Source: Pseudomonadales bacterium (GTDB lineage: Bacteria > Pseudomonadota > Gammaproteobacteria > Pseudomonadales > UBA7239). From it: a DNA stretch of 64,000 nt. Of this stretch, positions 17,501 to 24,446 are shown piece by piece. The position numbers and the translations under genes are program-made. Under the pieces are notes generated by a model that had not been told where the DNA came from, did no database searches, and was given only the letters and a program-made list of their open reading frames with translations. Location: NCBI GenBank assembly GCA_028280345.1, contig JANQLY010000005.1, forward strand, positions 190,179-254,178, in the 5' to 3' direction. Within the stretch, counting starts at the first letter, position 1. Every line of letters begins with the position of its first letter.

Positions 17501-20134
17501 ATGAAAATGCAAAAGCTCATACGTTACCCCCTAACCCTGTTAGGTGTTTCATTGGTTGGAGCAAGTACACTGTTTGTGAGTGGTAACGCTGTAGCTGCAT
17601 CGCAAACGTTAACATCTTCCCAGTGTAATTCGCGCCTCGATGTCTCTATAAGTGGTGATACCCGTTCTGTGACAACAGCAACTGCTGATTGTCAGGACAG
17701 AACACTGGCTCCCGATACAGGCTTTACCGTCGCTACCAGTACGCCAGCTGGCGGTGTGGTTGCTGACAGCGCAGCGATGACTGGCGCGGGCGGTGAACTT
17801 TATGAGGCTGAAGTTTCCAGTTCCCGCGATGCTGCTGTACTGCTTACTCCGAACCGTGCGCTGATGGTTTCGCGCAAGGTGAGCGGTAATGCAAGCGGTG
17901 TTGACTGGGATCTGGGTCTTGCTGTGCAACCGGTTACCGGTGGTTCCAATGCCTGGTTAACAGGTACCTACTCCATGCTCAGCTCGGAAGTGGCTGTTCG
18001 CTCTGTGCGTGCGAGTGATGGTCAGGTTTCTGCGGCACTGTCGAAAGTGTTTGACCCCTCTACATTCAGAGTTGTGTTTAATGGTGATGGCACCTGTACG
18101 GCGAGTGCTCACAGCTCTATGTATTCCTATGAATTGACTCAGGATCCTGGTGCACAAAACGATACCAGCTCAACAACCTCCCTGGGTAATGATCTTCAGC
18201 CGGACGGTGCCAACTATGGTTTCCACCAGGTTGCCTTTGCCGGTGATGGCGCGAGCCCCTCACAGGATCCTGTTTCCGATTTGACGTTCAACAGCTGTAC
18301 TTACAGCCTTGCGACTGATGGTCTGCTCACAGTGACTTATGATTACGACGATGGTAACGCGAGCAACACGGTAGTAACGCGTGCGTACTTTATCTCTGCG
18401 GACTTGCGTTACATCGTTTCCACAGATGATGCAGGTGGTACATTGACGCGCGGTTATGAAGCCGGTGTGCGTATTGATACAGCACTTGCCGGTACCCAGG
18501 ATGAGCGCAACGACGCTGTTGCCAATACTTACCTGTTTAATGCGCCGAGCATCATCTGGCGTGGTTCTACCGGTCCACTGACATCACCGGATGTTGAGAC
18601 TATTAACAAGCATAAAGCGACCGAGTGTATTGCTCGTGGCCAACTGGTATTGAGCACAACTGCTCATGCAACCTCCGGTTGGAACGAATGTACCTTATCT
18701 CAGGTTTCCACATGTTCCGTACGTGGTGAGCAAGGTTATGGTGAAACCTCTCAGGTTGGCTCTGGTAATGGCGACGGTGACATTACGACACTGTTCAGCA
18801 CGCATCAGCGCTCTGCAACAGCCACAGATTGTCGCTTCCAGGTAGACTCTGACAGCGACCTGTCGCTGGTAGTTACTATTGATACACCGGAAGGTTCAGG
18901 CGATGTTAGCTTTGATGGTGCAATTGCTGACAACAACGAAGCGTTTGTATTGCGTGGCAAATATGAGGGCACTGATATTGCAAACCCGGATACTGTTGAC
19001 GCTCCGGCTCGCCCGATCAAAAACGTACTGTGGTTAAAAACCCTCGTAGCGATGGAATATGCTGGCACACTTACCAGCAACGAAGATGGTGATAGCCTGA
19101 CTAACTACGAAGAATTTGTCTGGGGTGATTTCTACCACACGCTGGTTAGAGATGATTATGACTCAGATATGGATGACGACCTGGTCTTCCAGGATAGCGG
19201 TAACGGCTCTGTGACCATGTGGTTTATGGAAGATGCTGCGCGTGAATCATCATCCTGGCTCGGTAACTCCACTTCTACACTGGTTGCGCACGCTGACGTT
19301 GATAATGACGGTGACAGCGACCTGTTATTACAGGCTGCCAACAGCACGGTAACACTGTGGACTATGGAGAATGGTGCCCGTGAAAGCATTTCAACGCTTG
19401 GTTTCCAGGTGGGTTATACCCTGACGCAAACCGGTGACCTTGATAACGATGGTGACAGTGACCTGATCTTTGAAGATGGCTCTGGTGCTGTGATTGTCTG
19501 GACCATTGAAGATGGCGTTCGCACCAATGCCGAGTGGATCGGTACCTGGGCTGGCCAGAGTGTTGTTAGTACAGCGGATATTGATAACGATGGCGATGCT
19601 GACATTGTGACTCAGGATGCCAGCGGTAATGTAAACGTTATTGAAATGGAAGATGCCACCAAGGTAGCAGCTCGTTGGGTTGGCGTATGGGCTGGCCGTA
19701 CAGTAGTTGGTGCCGGTGACGCGGATAACGACGGTGATGATGACATCTTTATGGAAAATTCCGGTGATGTCATGGTTATTGAGATGGAAAATGGCAACAA
19801 GGTGATTGGTCGCTGGCTCGGTGTCTGGGCTGGTACCGAGGTACTTGCTGTTGCTGATATTGACGCCGATGGTGATGATGACCTTGTGCAGCAAAACTCC
19901 AGCACCGGATCAACCCAGGTGGTCGAAATGGAAGGCGGCAACAAGGTTACTGGCCGTTGGCTTGGCACCTTTGCCTATGATATGAAAGGCACTATCGATG
20001 CGGACGCGGATGGCGATGTAGATGTTGTTCTGCAGGATGGCTCCGGTAATGTGGCCCTGATCGAAATGGAGAATGGCTCTAAACTCGGTGGTGCCAAGTG
20101 GTTGGGTGTTAATACTGGCGACCTGAATATCTAG
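17501..20134 (+). CDS. Secreted protein with seven C-terminal VCBS/FG-GAP-like repeats (paralogue A)
   Basis: An 877-residue exported protein. I prefer the ATG at 17501 (MKMQKLIRYPLTLLGV) over 17489 because AAAGGA touches the 17489 codon and is 11 nt before 17501. Signal peptide is about 1-32, ending NAVAA. Residues about 33-545 form a Cys-containing region of unknown fold. Residues about 548-877 hold seven repeats of about 47 residues, each with a Ca-binding loop such as DIDNDGDADIVTQD or DADNDGDDDIFMEN and a linker like RWVGVWAG, as expected for a seven-bladed beta-propeller. The last four repeats match, in order, those of the next gene. Function unknown; calcium-dependent surface or matrix adhesion is a reasonable inference. 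A strong terminator follows. Confidence 0.88.
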   Translation: MKMQKLIRYPLTLLGVSLVGASTLFVSGNAVAASQTLTSSQCNSRLDVSISGDTRSVTTATADCQDRTLAPDTGFTVATSTPAGGVVADSAAMTGAGGELYEAEVSSSRDAAVLLTPNRALMVSRKVSGNASGVDWDLGLAVQPVTGGSNAWLTGTYSMLSSEVAVRSVRASDGQVSAALSKVFDPSTFRVVFNGDGTCTASAHSSMYSYELTQDPGAQNDTSSTTSLGNDLQPDGANYGFHQVAFAGDGASPSQDPVSDLTFNSCTYSLATDGLLTVTYDYDDGNASNTVVTRAYFISADLRYIVSTDDAGGTLTRGYEAGVRIDTALAGTQDERNDAVANTYLFNAPSIIWRGSTGPLTSPDVETINKHKATECIARGQLVLSTTAHATSGWNECTLSQVSTCSVRGEQGYGETSQVGSGNGDGDITTLFSTHQRSATATDCRFQVDSDSDLSLVVTIDTPEGSGDVSFDGAIADNNEAFVLRGKYEGTDIANPDTVDAPARPIKNVLWLKTLVAMEYAGTLTSNEDGDSLTNYEEFVWGDFYHTLVRDDYDSDMDDDLVFQDSGNGSVTMWFMEDAARESSSWLGNSTSTLVAHADVDNDGDSDLLLQAANSTVTLWTMENGARESISTLGFQVGYTLTQTGDLDNDGDSDLIFEDGSGAVIVWTIEDGVRTNAEWIGTWAGQSVVSTADIDNDGDADIVTQDASGNVNVIEMEDATKVAARWVGVWAGRTVVGAGDADNDGDDDIFMENSGDVMVIEMENGNKVIGRWLGVWAGTEVLAVADIDADGDDDLVQQNSSTGSTQVVEMEGGNKVTGRWLGTFAYDMKGTIDADADGDVDVVLQDGSGNVALIEMENGSKLGGAKWLGVNTGDLNI
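19150..20110 (+). repeat. Seven tandem VCBS/FG-GAP-like coding repeats (paralogue A)
   Basis: Seven in-frame units of about 140 bp. Loop cores in order: DYDSDMDDD, DVDNDGDSD, DLDNDGDSD, DIDNDGDAD, DADNDGDDD, DIDADGDDD, DADADGDVD. The first lacks the central Gly and is the most degenerate. Confidence 0.85.
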
Positions 20135-20160
20135 TCTCCTTATTAATAGCTAATAGCTTT

Positions 20161-20196
20161 AAAAACCCCACAAAGTATGTGCTTTGTGGGGTTTTT
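20161..20196. terminator. Strong Rho-independent terminator
   Basis: AAAAACCCCACAAAG (20161-20175), loop TATGTG, CTTTGTGGGGTTTTT (20182-20196): a perfect 15-bp stem with a T-run, 26 bp after the paralogue A stop. The A-tract on the other side means it could work in both directions. Confidence 0.93.
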
Positions 20197-20201
20197 CCTT
20201 T

Positions 20202-20223
20202 TCGGGGGGCTGAAACCCCCCGA
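20202..20223. repeat. GC-rich hairpin just after the terminator
   Basis: TCGGGGGG (20202-20209), loop CTGAAA, CCCCCCGA (20216-20223): a perfect 8-bp stem 5 bp beyond the terminator, with no T-run. Possibly a backup transcription or exonuclease block. Confidence 0.6.
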
Positions 20224-20389
20224 TATCTGGACTTAATGACTGTTTCTTATATCGAAAAGTATTATTGCCACTTTATTTATAATCGATTCGGCAATTTAGG
20301 CCTCTTCTTATTGCTAAATAGAACAGATAGCCTGCGCTTTTCGGCTTGCTCTGTGGACTTTACCTATGCTACAGTCGCGTGTAACTGGT

Positions 20390-20398
20390 TGTCATAAT
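20390..20398 (+). promoter_or_regulatory. Candidate extended -10 promoter of second propeller gene
   Basis: TGT-CATAAT: an extended -10 (TGn at 20390-20392, CATAAT at 20393-20398). No good -35, as often with extended -10 promoters. A start near 20405 would place three hairpins at the 5' end of the mRNA. The gap 20224-20389 holds a 72-codon open frame that I regard as chance. Confidence 0.5.
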
Positions 20399-20410
20399 CT
20401 TGGGTGTATA

Positions 20411-20534
20411 TGCCAACCTGTATGGTTTAGGCAACTTTCGATGTAAATCGGAAGGGCTTGAACCGATTAAACTTAGTCTGGTTTCTTTTAGAAACAATGA
20501 GTTGGATAATAATTTAACTTGTGAGCCAGACTAA
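20411..20534 (+). promoter_or_regulatory. Structured 5' UTR of second propeller gene
   Basis: Three consecutive hairpins. (1) TGCCAACC (20411-20418) with GGTT (20424-20427), a TA bulge and GGCA (20430-20433). (2) AATCGG (20446-20451) with CCGATT (20463-20468). (3) TTAGTCTGG (20473-20481) with CCAGACTAA (20526-20534), a perfect 9-bp closing stem whose loop contains GTTTC (20481-20485)/GAAAC (20491-20495); the two stems share base 20481. The Shine-Dalgarno GAGGAG starts about 15 nt after the last stem. I could not match it to a known riboswitch class. It could be an mRNA stabiliser or a regulatory leader. Confidence 0.5.
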
Positions 20535-20563
20535 AAATAAAATTAATTGAGGAGTCCTTTGAA

Positions 20564-21667
20564 ATGTTAAAACTGAAAAAAGCTTCAATGTTCCTTGTTG
20601 CTGCAGTATGCGGCTACATGGCTCTGTTGACGCCTGACTGGAAAGCTGAACTTTCAGCTGCTGCGGGTCTCGGTTATCGCACAAACATCGATAATGATGT
20701 TAACGGTACTGACGACATCATCCTTAGTGGTGCTAACGTAACAGCGTGGTTCACTGCAAATAACGATCGCTCTGGCGCTCAGTGGTACGGTGGTAATCCT
20801 GGTGGCGGTGCTCCGCTGGTAGCTACTCCGGACACTAACGCTGACGGCGATAACGACATGATCTTCCAGAACGGTACTGGTATCTACGTTTGGGATATCG
20901 ATGGTCTTACTAAAACTGCTGCATGGTTAGGTAATCCTACTGGCTATTCTGTAGCTGCTACTGGTGACCTCGATCGTGATGGCGACTATGACCTCGTACT
21001 GAACGATGCTGCTGGTAACGTACAAGTCTGGATCATGGAAAACAGTGCACGTGCAAGTGCTGAGTGGCTCGGTATCTGGGCTGGTCAGTCTGTAATGGCT
21101 ACTGCTGATATCGATGCTGACGGCGACGACGACATCGTAACCCAGGACGCTGGTGGTAACGTTAACGTTATCGAAATGGAAAACGGTAGCAAAGTAGCTG
21201 CTCGTTGGTTAGGCGTATGGGCTGGTCGTACCGTAGTTGGTGCTGGCGACTCTGATGGTGATGGCGATGACGACATCTTCATGGAGAATTCCGGTGACGT
21301 TATGGTTATTACTGTAGAGAACGGTCTGAAAGTACAAGGTATCTGGATTGGTACCTGGGCTGGTACTCAGGTTATTGCTGTAGCTGATATCGACGCTGAT
21401 GGCGACGACGACCTGATTCAGCAAAACACTGCTACTGGTTCTACTCAGGTAGTAGAACTCCAGAACTCTGCGAAAGTAACTGGTCGCTGGTTAGGCACTT
21501 GGCCTGGCTACATCGCCTATGGTGTTGTAGACGCCAATGGTGACGGCGACGCTGACGTAGTTCTGCAAGATGGTGGCGGTAACGTTAACCTGGTTGAGCT
21601 TGAAAATGGCGCCAAGGTTATCGGCCGCTGGGTTGGTGCTTCTGCTGACGGTGTAACTCTCCCGTAA
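20564..21667 (+). CDS. Secreted seven-repeat VCBS/FG-GAP-like propeller protein (paralogue B)
   Basis: A 367-residue protein that is almost only propeller. A hydrophobic N-terminus (MFLVAAVCGYMALL, about 9-22) serves as export signal; the cleavage site is unclear and no proper lipobox is present. Seven units follow from about residue 40, with loops such as DTNADGDND, DLDRDGDYD, DIDADGDDD, DSDGDGDDD, DANGDGDAD and a degenerate first one (DNDVNGTDD). Repeats 4-7 match those of paralogue A one-to-one, including the odd FMENSGDVMVI and QQNTATGSTQVVE units. Codon use is skewed to GGT, GCT, GAC, AAC and GTA far more than in neighbours, suggesting very high expression. Own promoter, structured leader and terminator. 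Function unknown. Confidence 0.88.
   Translation: MLKLKKASMFLVAAVCGYMALLTPDWKAELSAAAGLGYRTNIDNDVNGTDDIILSGANVTAWFTANNDRSGAQWYGGNPGGGAPLVATPDTNADGDNDMIFQNGTGIYVWDIDGLTKTAAWLGNPTGYSVAATGDLDRDGDYDLVLNDAAGNVQVWIMENSARASAEWLGIWAGQSVMATADIDADGDDDIVTQDAGGNVNVIEMENGSKVAARWLGVWAGRTVVGAGDSDGDGDDDIFMENSGDVMVITVENGLKVQGIWIGTWAGTQVIAVADIDADGDDDLIQQNTATGSTQVVELQNSAKVTGRWLGTWPGYIAYGVVDANGDGDADVVLQDGGGNVNLVELENGAKVIGRWVGASADGVTLP
20690..21640 (+). repeat. Seven tandem VCBS/FG-GAP-like coding repeats (paralogue B)
   Basis: Seven in-frame units of about 140 bp with the linker consensus W-(L/I/V)-G-x-WAG in the central ones. Unit order matches paralogue A, which points to duplication of the whole domain rather than recent shuffling of repeats. 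Confidence 0.85.
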
Positions 21668-21694
21668 GCTGAACGCTAACTAGCAAGAAGTAAG

Positions 21695-21728
21695 AAAAAG
21701 GGCCGTGCGCAAGCATGGCCCTTTTTTT
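21695..21728 (+). terminator. Strong Rho-independent terminator
   Basis: AAAAAGGGCCGTGC (21695-21708), GCAA tetraloop, GCATGGCCCTTTTT (21713-21726), then more T: a 14-bp stem with one G-T pair, 27 bp after the paralogue B stop. It isolates paralogue B from the glycosyltransferase downstream. Confidence 0.94.
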
Positions 21729-21776
21729 ATGTAATCATTAAAATAGCCGAAGTTTTGAGCGAGAGATAAAACATAC

Positions 21777-22577
21777 ATGGCAAGTAGTAATTCCCTGGCA
21801 GTATTGATGCCGGTGTTTAATGACCAGTCGGGATTGGAAACCAGTCTGCAATGTCTGGAACAGGAACCTGAAACCTTTGATGTTGTGGTTGTGGATGATG
21901 GCAGTGAGCCGCCTATTACTGTTGATACGGACGCCTGGAAGCATACAGTGAAATTGCTGACACTTGAGCGCAATATGGGAATTGAGCACGCGCTGAATCG
22001 GGGTCTCGACTATATCCTTGAAAACGGCTATACCTATACAGCGCGACTGGATGCAGGGGATATTAGCAAGCCTGGACGAATTAATGGTCAGCTGTCCGTA
22101 TTGGAAAAATCCCCTGAGGTTGGCATTGTGGGTACCTGGGTGGAATTTATTAACGAAGATAATGGGGAGTATTTTTATACTTTTAAAGCTCCGGAGCAGG
22201 ATCGCCAGATCCGTCGCAAAATGAAAGAAAATACTGCCTTTGTGCATTCCTCGGTAATGTTCAGAACAGAGCTCATTAACAAGCTTGGCAAGTATTCCAG
22301 TGACTATAAGGCCGCTGAGGATTACGAGCTTTGGGCGCGTATGCTTGAAGTAACTGCAGGTTACAATTTGCAGCAGCCATTGGTACAAAAAGAAGTGAAT
22401 ATGGGGGGGATATCGGCAACCAAGCGTAAAGTGCAGGTGGGTAATCGTATCCGGATTAATCTCAAATACTTTGATTACCTGTCGCTGACTTCCTATCTTG
22501 GGGTAATGAAAAACTGCCTGATGTGGTTATTGCCCCTGACCTGGACAACGAGAATAAAAAAAGTCGTTAAAAGCTGA
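21777..22577 (+). CDS. Family 2 glycosyltransferase
   Basis: A 266-residue GT-A enzyme that adds a sugar to a lipid-linked glycan at the cytoplasmic face. It has the start strand LAVLMPVFNDQSGLETSLQC, the nucleotide loop VVVVDDGSEPPI, and the metal-binding region ARLDAGDISKPGRINGQ; AAEDYELWARMLEV carries the acceptor-side ED motif. It ends with a short basic hydrophobic tail. It begins about 50 bp after a strong terminator, so it needs its own promoter. The sulfotransferase follows with 1 bp between, so the two are surely co-transcribed. Donor and acceptor cannot be named. Confidence 0.9.
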   Translation: MASSNSLAVLMPVFNDQSGLETSLQCLEQEPETFDVVVVDDGSEPPITVDTDAWKHTVKLLTLERNMGIEHALNRGLDYILENGYTYTARLDAGDISKPGRINGQLSVLEKSPEVGIVGTWVEFINEDNGEYFYTFKAPEQDRQIRRKMKENTAFVHSSVMFRTELINKLGKYSSDYKAAEDYELWARMLEVTAGYNLQQPLVQKEVNMGGISATKRKVQVGNRIRINLKYFDYLSLTSYLGVMKNCLMWLLPLTWTTRIKKVVKS

Positions 22578-22578
22578 T

Positions 22579-23397
22579 ATGAAACCTGATTTTCTTGTAG
22601 CGGGCTGCCAGCGCTGTGGCACAACATGGCTGTTTCAGCGTTTGCTTGAACATGAAGATATCTATGTGCCGAAAAATAGAAAAGAAGTCGAGTACTTTGA
22701 TAATAACTACCAAAAAGGTTTGTCGTGGTACGAGAAGTATTTCGAGGATGCAAACGATGGCAGCTATAGCGCCATCGGTGAAGTAACCCCCAACTACATT
22801 ATTGACAAGTATGCCATGGAGCGCATTCGTGAGGACTTACCCGGAGTAAAAATTATCTTGATTATTAGGGAGCCCGTGGACAGGTTGATTTCCCATTACA
22901 AATACTGGATCAAAAATTTTGATGAGCGTAAGTCGCTGATGGAGTTCGCTGAAGATCCTGCGGTGATTGAAAAAGGGTTATATTCCGCCCAGGTAGACAG
23001 GATTTATCAGCTGTTTGGAAAAGATAACTGCCATGTCATAGTCTATGAGGAAATGATCACAGACTATGAAAGGGAGCTGTATCGGCTTGGTGCATTCCTT
23101 AGTGTAGACAATGAGAAATGGATACTGGATAACGTTGAAGAGAAAGTGAATACCTCAGATAAAACGCGCTTGCCCTGGCTTTTTATGTTGCTGAGAAAGA
23201 CTGGTCGCGCTATGCGCATGCTTGGGCTCGATGGATTAATAGAAGGCGTGAAAAGAAGTCGTTTAATGAAAATGTTTGATCGTAATGAAAAAAATACAGC
23301 TGATGAGTATGAAGAGGAGCGCCGTATGCTTTATGATGCTTACGCAGCGGATATCAGAGCAGTAAGTGTTTTGCTGGGAAGAGATATCTGGAAATAG
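22579..23397 (+). CDS. PAPS-dependent sulfotransferase
   Basis: A 272-residue cytoplasmic enzyme that transfers sulfate from PAPS, here most likely to a sugar of the nearby polysaccharide. The 5'-phosphosulfate loop is FLVAGCQRCGTTWLFQRLL at residues 4-22. The 3'-phosphate-binding strand-helix is IILIIREPVDRLISHYKYW, with Arg and Ser in the expected places. KEVEYFDNNY supplies the usual early substrate-side segment. It sits directly behind the glycosyltransferase and before an epimerase. The acceptor is not shown by sequence. Lipid or Nod-type sulfation is an alternative. Confidence 0.9.
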   Translation: MKPDFLVAGCQRCGTTWLFQRLLEHEDIYVPKNRKEVEYFDNNYQKGLSWYEKYFEDANDGSYSAIGEVTPNYIIDKYAMERIREDLPGVKIILIIREPVDRLISHYKYWIKNFDERKSLMEFAEDPAVIEKGLYSAQVDRIYQLFGKDNCHVIVYEEMITDYERELYRLGAFLSVDNEKWILDNVEEKVNTSDKTRLPWLFMLLRKTGRAMRMLGLDGLIEGVKRSRLMKMFDRNEKNTADEYEEERRMLYDAYAADIRAVSVLLGRDIWK

Positions 23398-23423
23398 CTT
23401 CAGGATTTAACAAGGTTTGTACT

Positions 23424-24440
23424 ATGTATAAAAATGCGATAATTTTTGGTGGCTGTGGCTATATTGGAAGATACTTTACCCGTGAGCTACTCAGTAGCAA
23501 AGCCGTAGAAAAAGTCTATCTTGCGGATTTTGTTAATTATGAGCCTGAAGCTTTACAGAAGTTTTTCACTGCGGAAGAATTACAAAACATTGAATCCATG
23601 CATTGCGATGTGCGAAAGCCTGTCGATCTGGATATCGGAGAAATAGATCTGATTGGTAACTTTGCTGCCGTGCACCGTGAACCTGGCCATGAAGTGTGGG
23701 AATATTTTGAAACCAATCTCCGCGGTGCGGAGAATATTATTGCCTGGGCCGAGCAGCACAACGCCAAACATCTGTTGTTTACCAGCACAATCGCAACTTA
23801 TGGTCCCACAGAAGATTTGAAAAAGGAAACTTCTCTGCAGGTTCCGGTCACCGCCTATGGCTCATCAAAACTTGTCGCTGAAAAAATACAGGCCGGATGG
23901 TATTTGCAGGATAAAGAAAATCGCTATTTGACGATAGTGCGACCTGGTGTTGTCTATGGTCCGGGGGAGACCGGCAACGTCACAAGAATGGTTAAAGCGG
24001 TCAATAAAGGATACTTCTTTTATATGGGTAACAGGCAGACGGTTAAGGCGAGTATCTATATCAAAGAGTTGTGTAGCTCAATGGCATGGGTTATGGCTAA
24101 GCAGATAGAAGCCGGTGATCATCTCGTAGCATTTAATTCAACGCTCGATCCCGGGCCGACCATAGAGAATTTTGTGGAGGGCATACGCAAAGCCGGACAT
24201 ATCAAACGCAAGGTGCTCTCGCTGCCCTACAAAATGTTACTGTTTGCTTCGGGTGTTATCGACTTTTTTGCCAAAATGGTTGGCCTTGATCAGCCGGTAA
24301 ACCCTGTCAGGATCAGAAAACTGAAAAAATCGAACAATATTTCAGCAGAATACCTTAAAAACAACGGCTATCAATATCGCTATGGATTTGATGAGTCACT
24401 GGCAGATTGGAAGAGTAGTGATTCCGAAGATTGGTCCTGA
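23424..24440 (+). CDS. NAD-dependent epimerase/dehydratase family protein
   Basis: A 338-residue extended SDR. The Rossmann motif is AIIFGGCGYIGRYFTREL, with AAVHREPGHEVWEYFETNL lining the active site, a Ser/Thr in LLFTSTIATYGPTE and the catalytic YGSSK tyrosine-lysine pair. IVRPGVVYGPGETGNVTRM is typical of sugar-nucleotide enzymes. It probably epimerises, reduces or dehydrates an NDP-sugar for the local polysaccharide; the exact substrate cannot be read. It ends the small plus-strand set GT2-sulfotransferase-epimerase and converges with the flippase gene, with 6 bp between stops. Confidence 0.85.
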   Translation: MYKNAIIFGGCGYIGRYFTRELLSSKAVEKVYLADFVNYEPEALQKFFTAEELQNIESMHCDVRKPVDLDIGEIDLIGNFAAVHREPGHEVWEYFETNLRGAENIIAWAEQHNAKHLLFTSTIATYGPTEDLKKETSLQVPVTAYGSSKLVAEKIQAGWYLQDKENRYLTIVRPGVVYGPGETGNVTRMVKAVNKGYFFYMGNRQTVKASIYIKELCSSMAWVMAKQIEAGDHLVAFNSTLDPGPTIENFVEGIRKAGHIKRKVLSLPYKMLLFASGVIDFFAKMVGLDQPVNPVRIRKLKKSNNISAEYLKNNGYQYRYGFDESLADWKSSDSEDWS

Positions 24441-24446
24441 TCTGGG

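Noticed and set aside
19391..19894. 167-codon open frame on the minus strand within paralogue A
   Set aside because: It lies fully antisense to the repeat-coding region; the repeated Asp/Gly codons keep other frames open. No Shine-Dalgarno and low-complexity sequence.
20179..20397. 72-codon open frame between the two propeller genes
   Set aside because: Starts inside the terminator hairpin, has no Shine-Dalgarno, and runs into the next gene's promoter.
20411..20534. c-di-GMP (GEMM-type) riboswitch upstream of paralogue B
   Set aside because: The characteristic conserved loops and tetraloop receptor of that class are not present as far as I can read; left as an unassigned structured leader.
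19150..21640. Periodic 140-bp repeats considered as a CRISPR or satellite array
   Set aside because: The period is in frame, the units are diverged and they translate to Ca-binding propeller units; there are no uniform short repeats with spacers.
21738..22388. 216-codon minus-strand open frame opposite the GT2 gene
   Set aside because: Antisense to a clear glycosyltransferase with intact motifs; no recognisable protein features.
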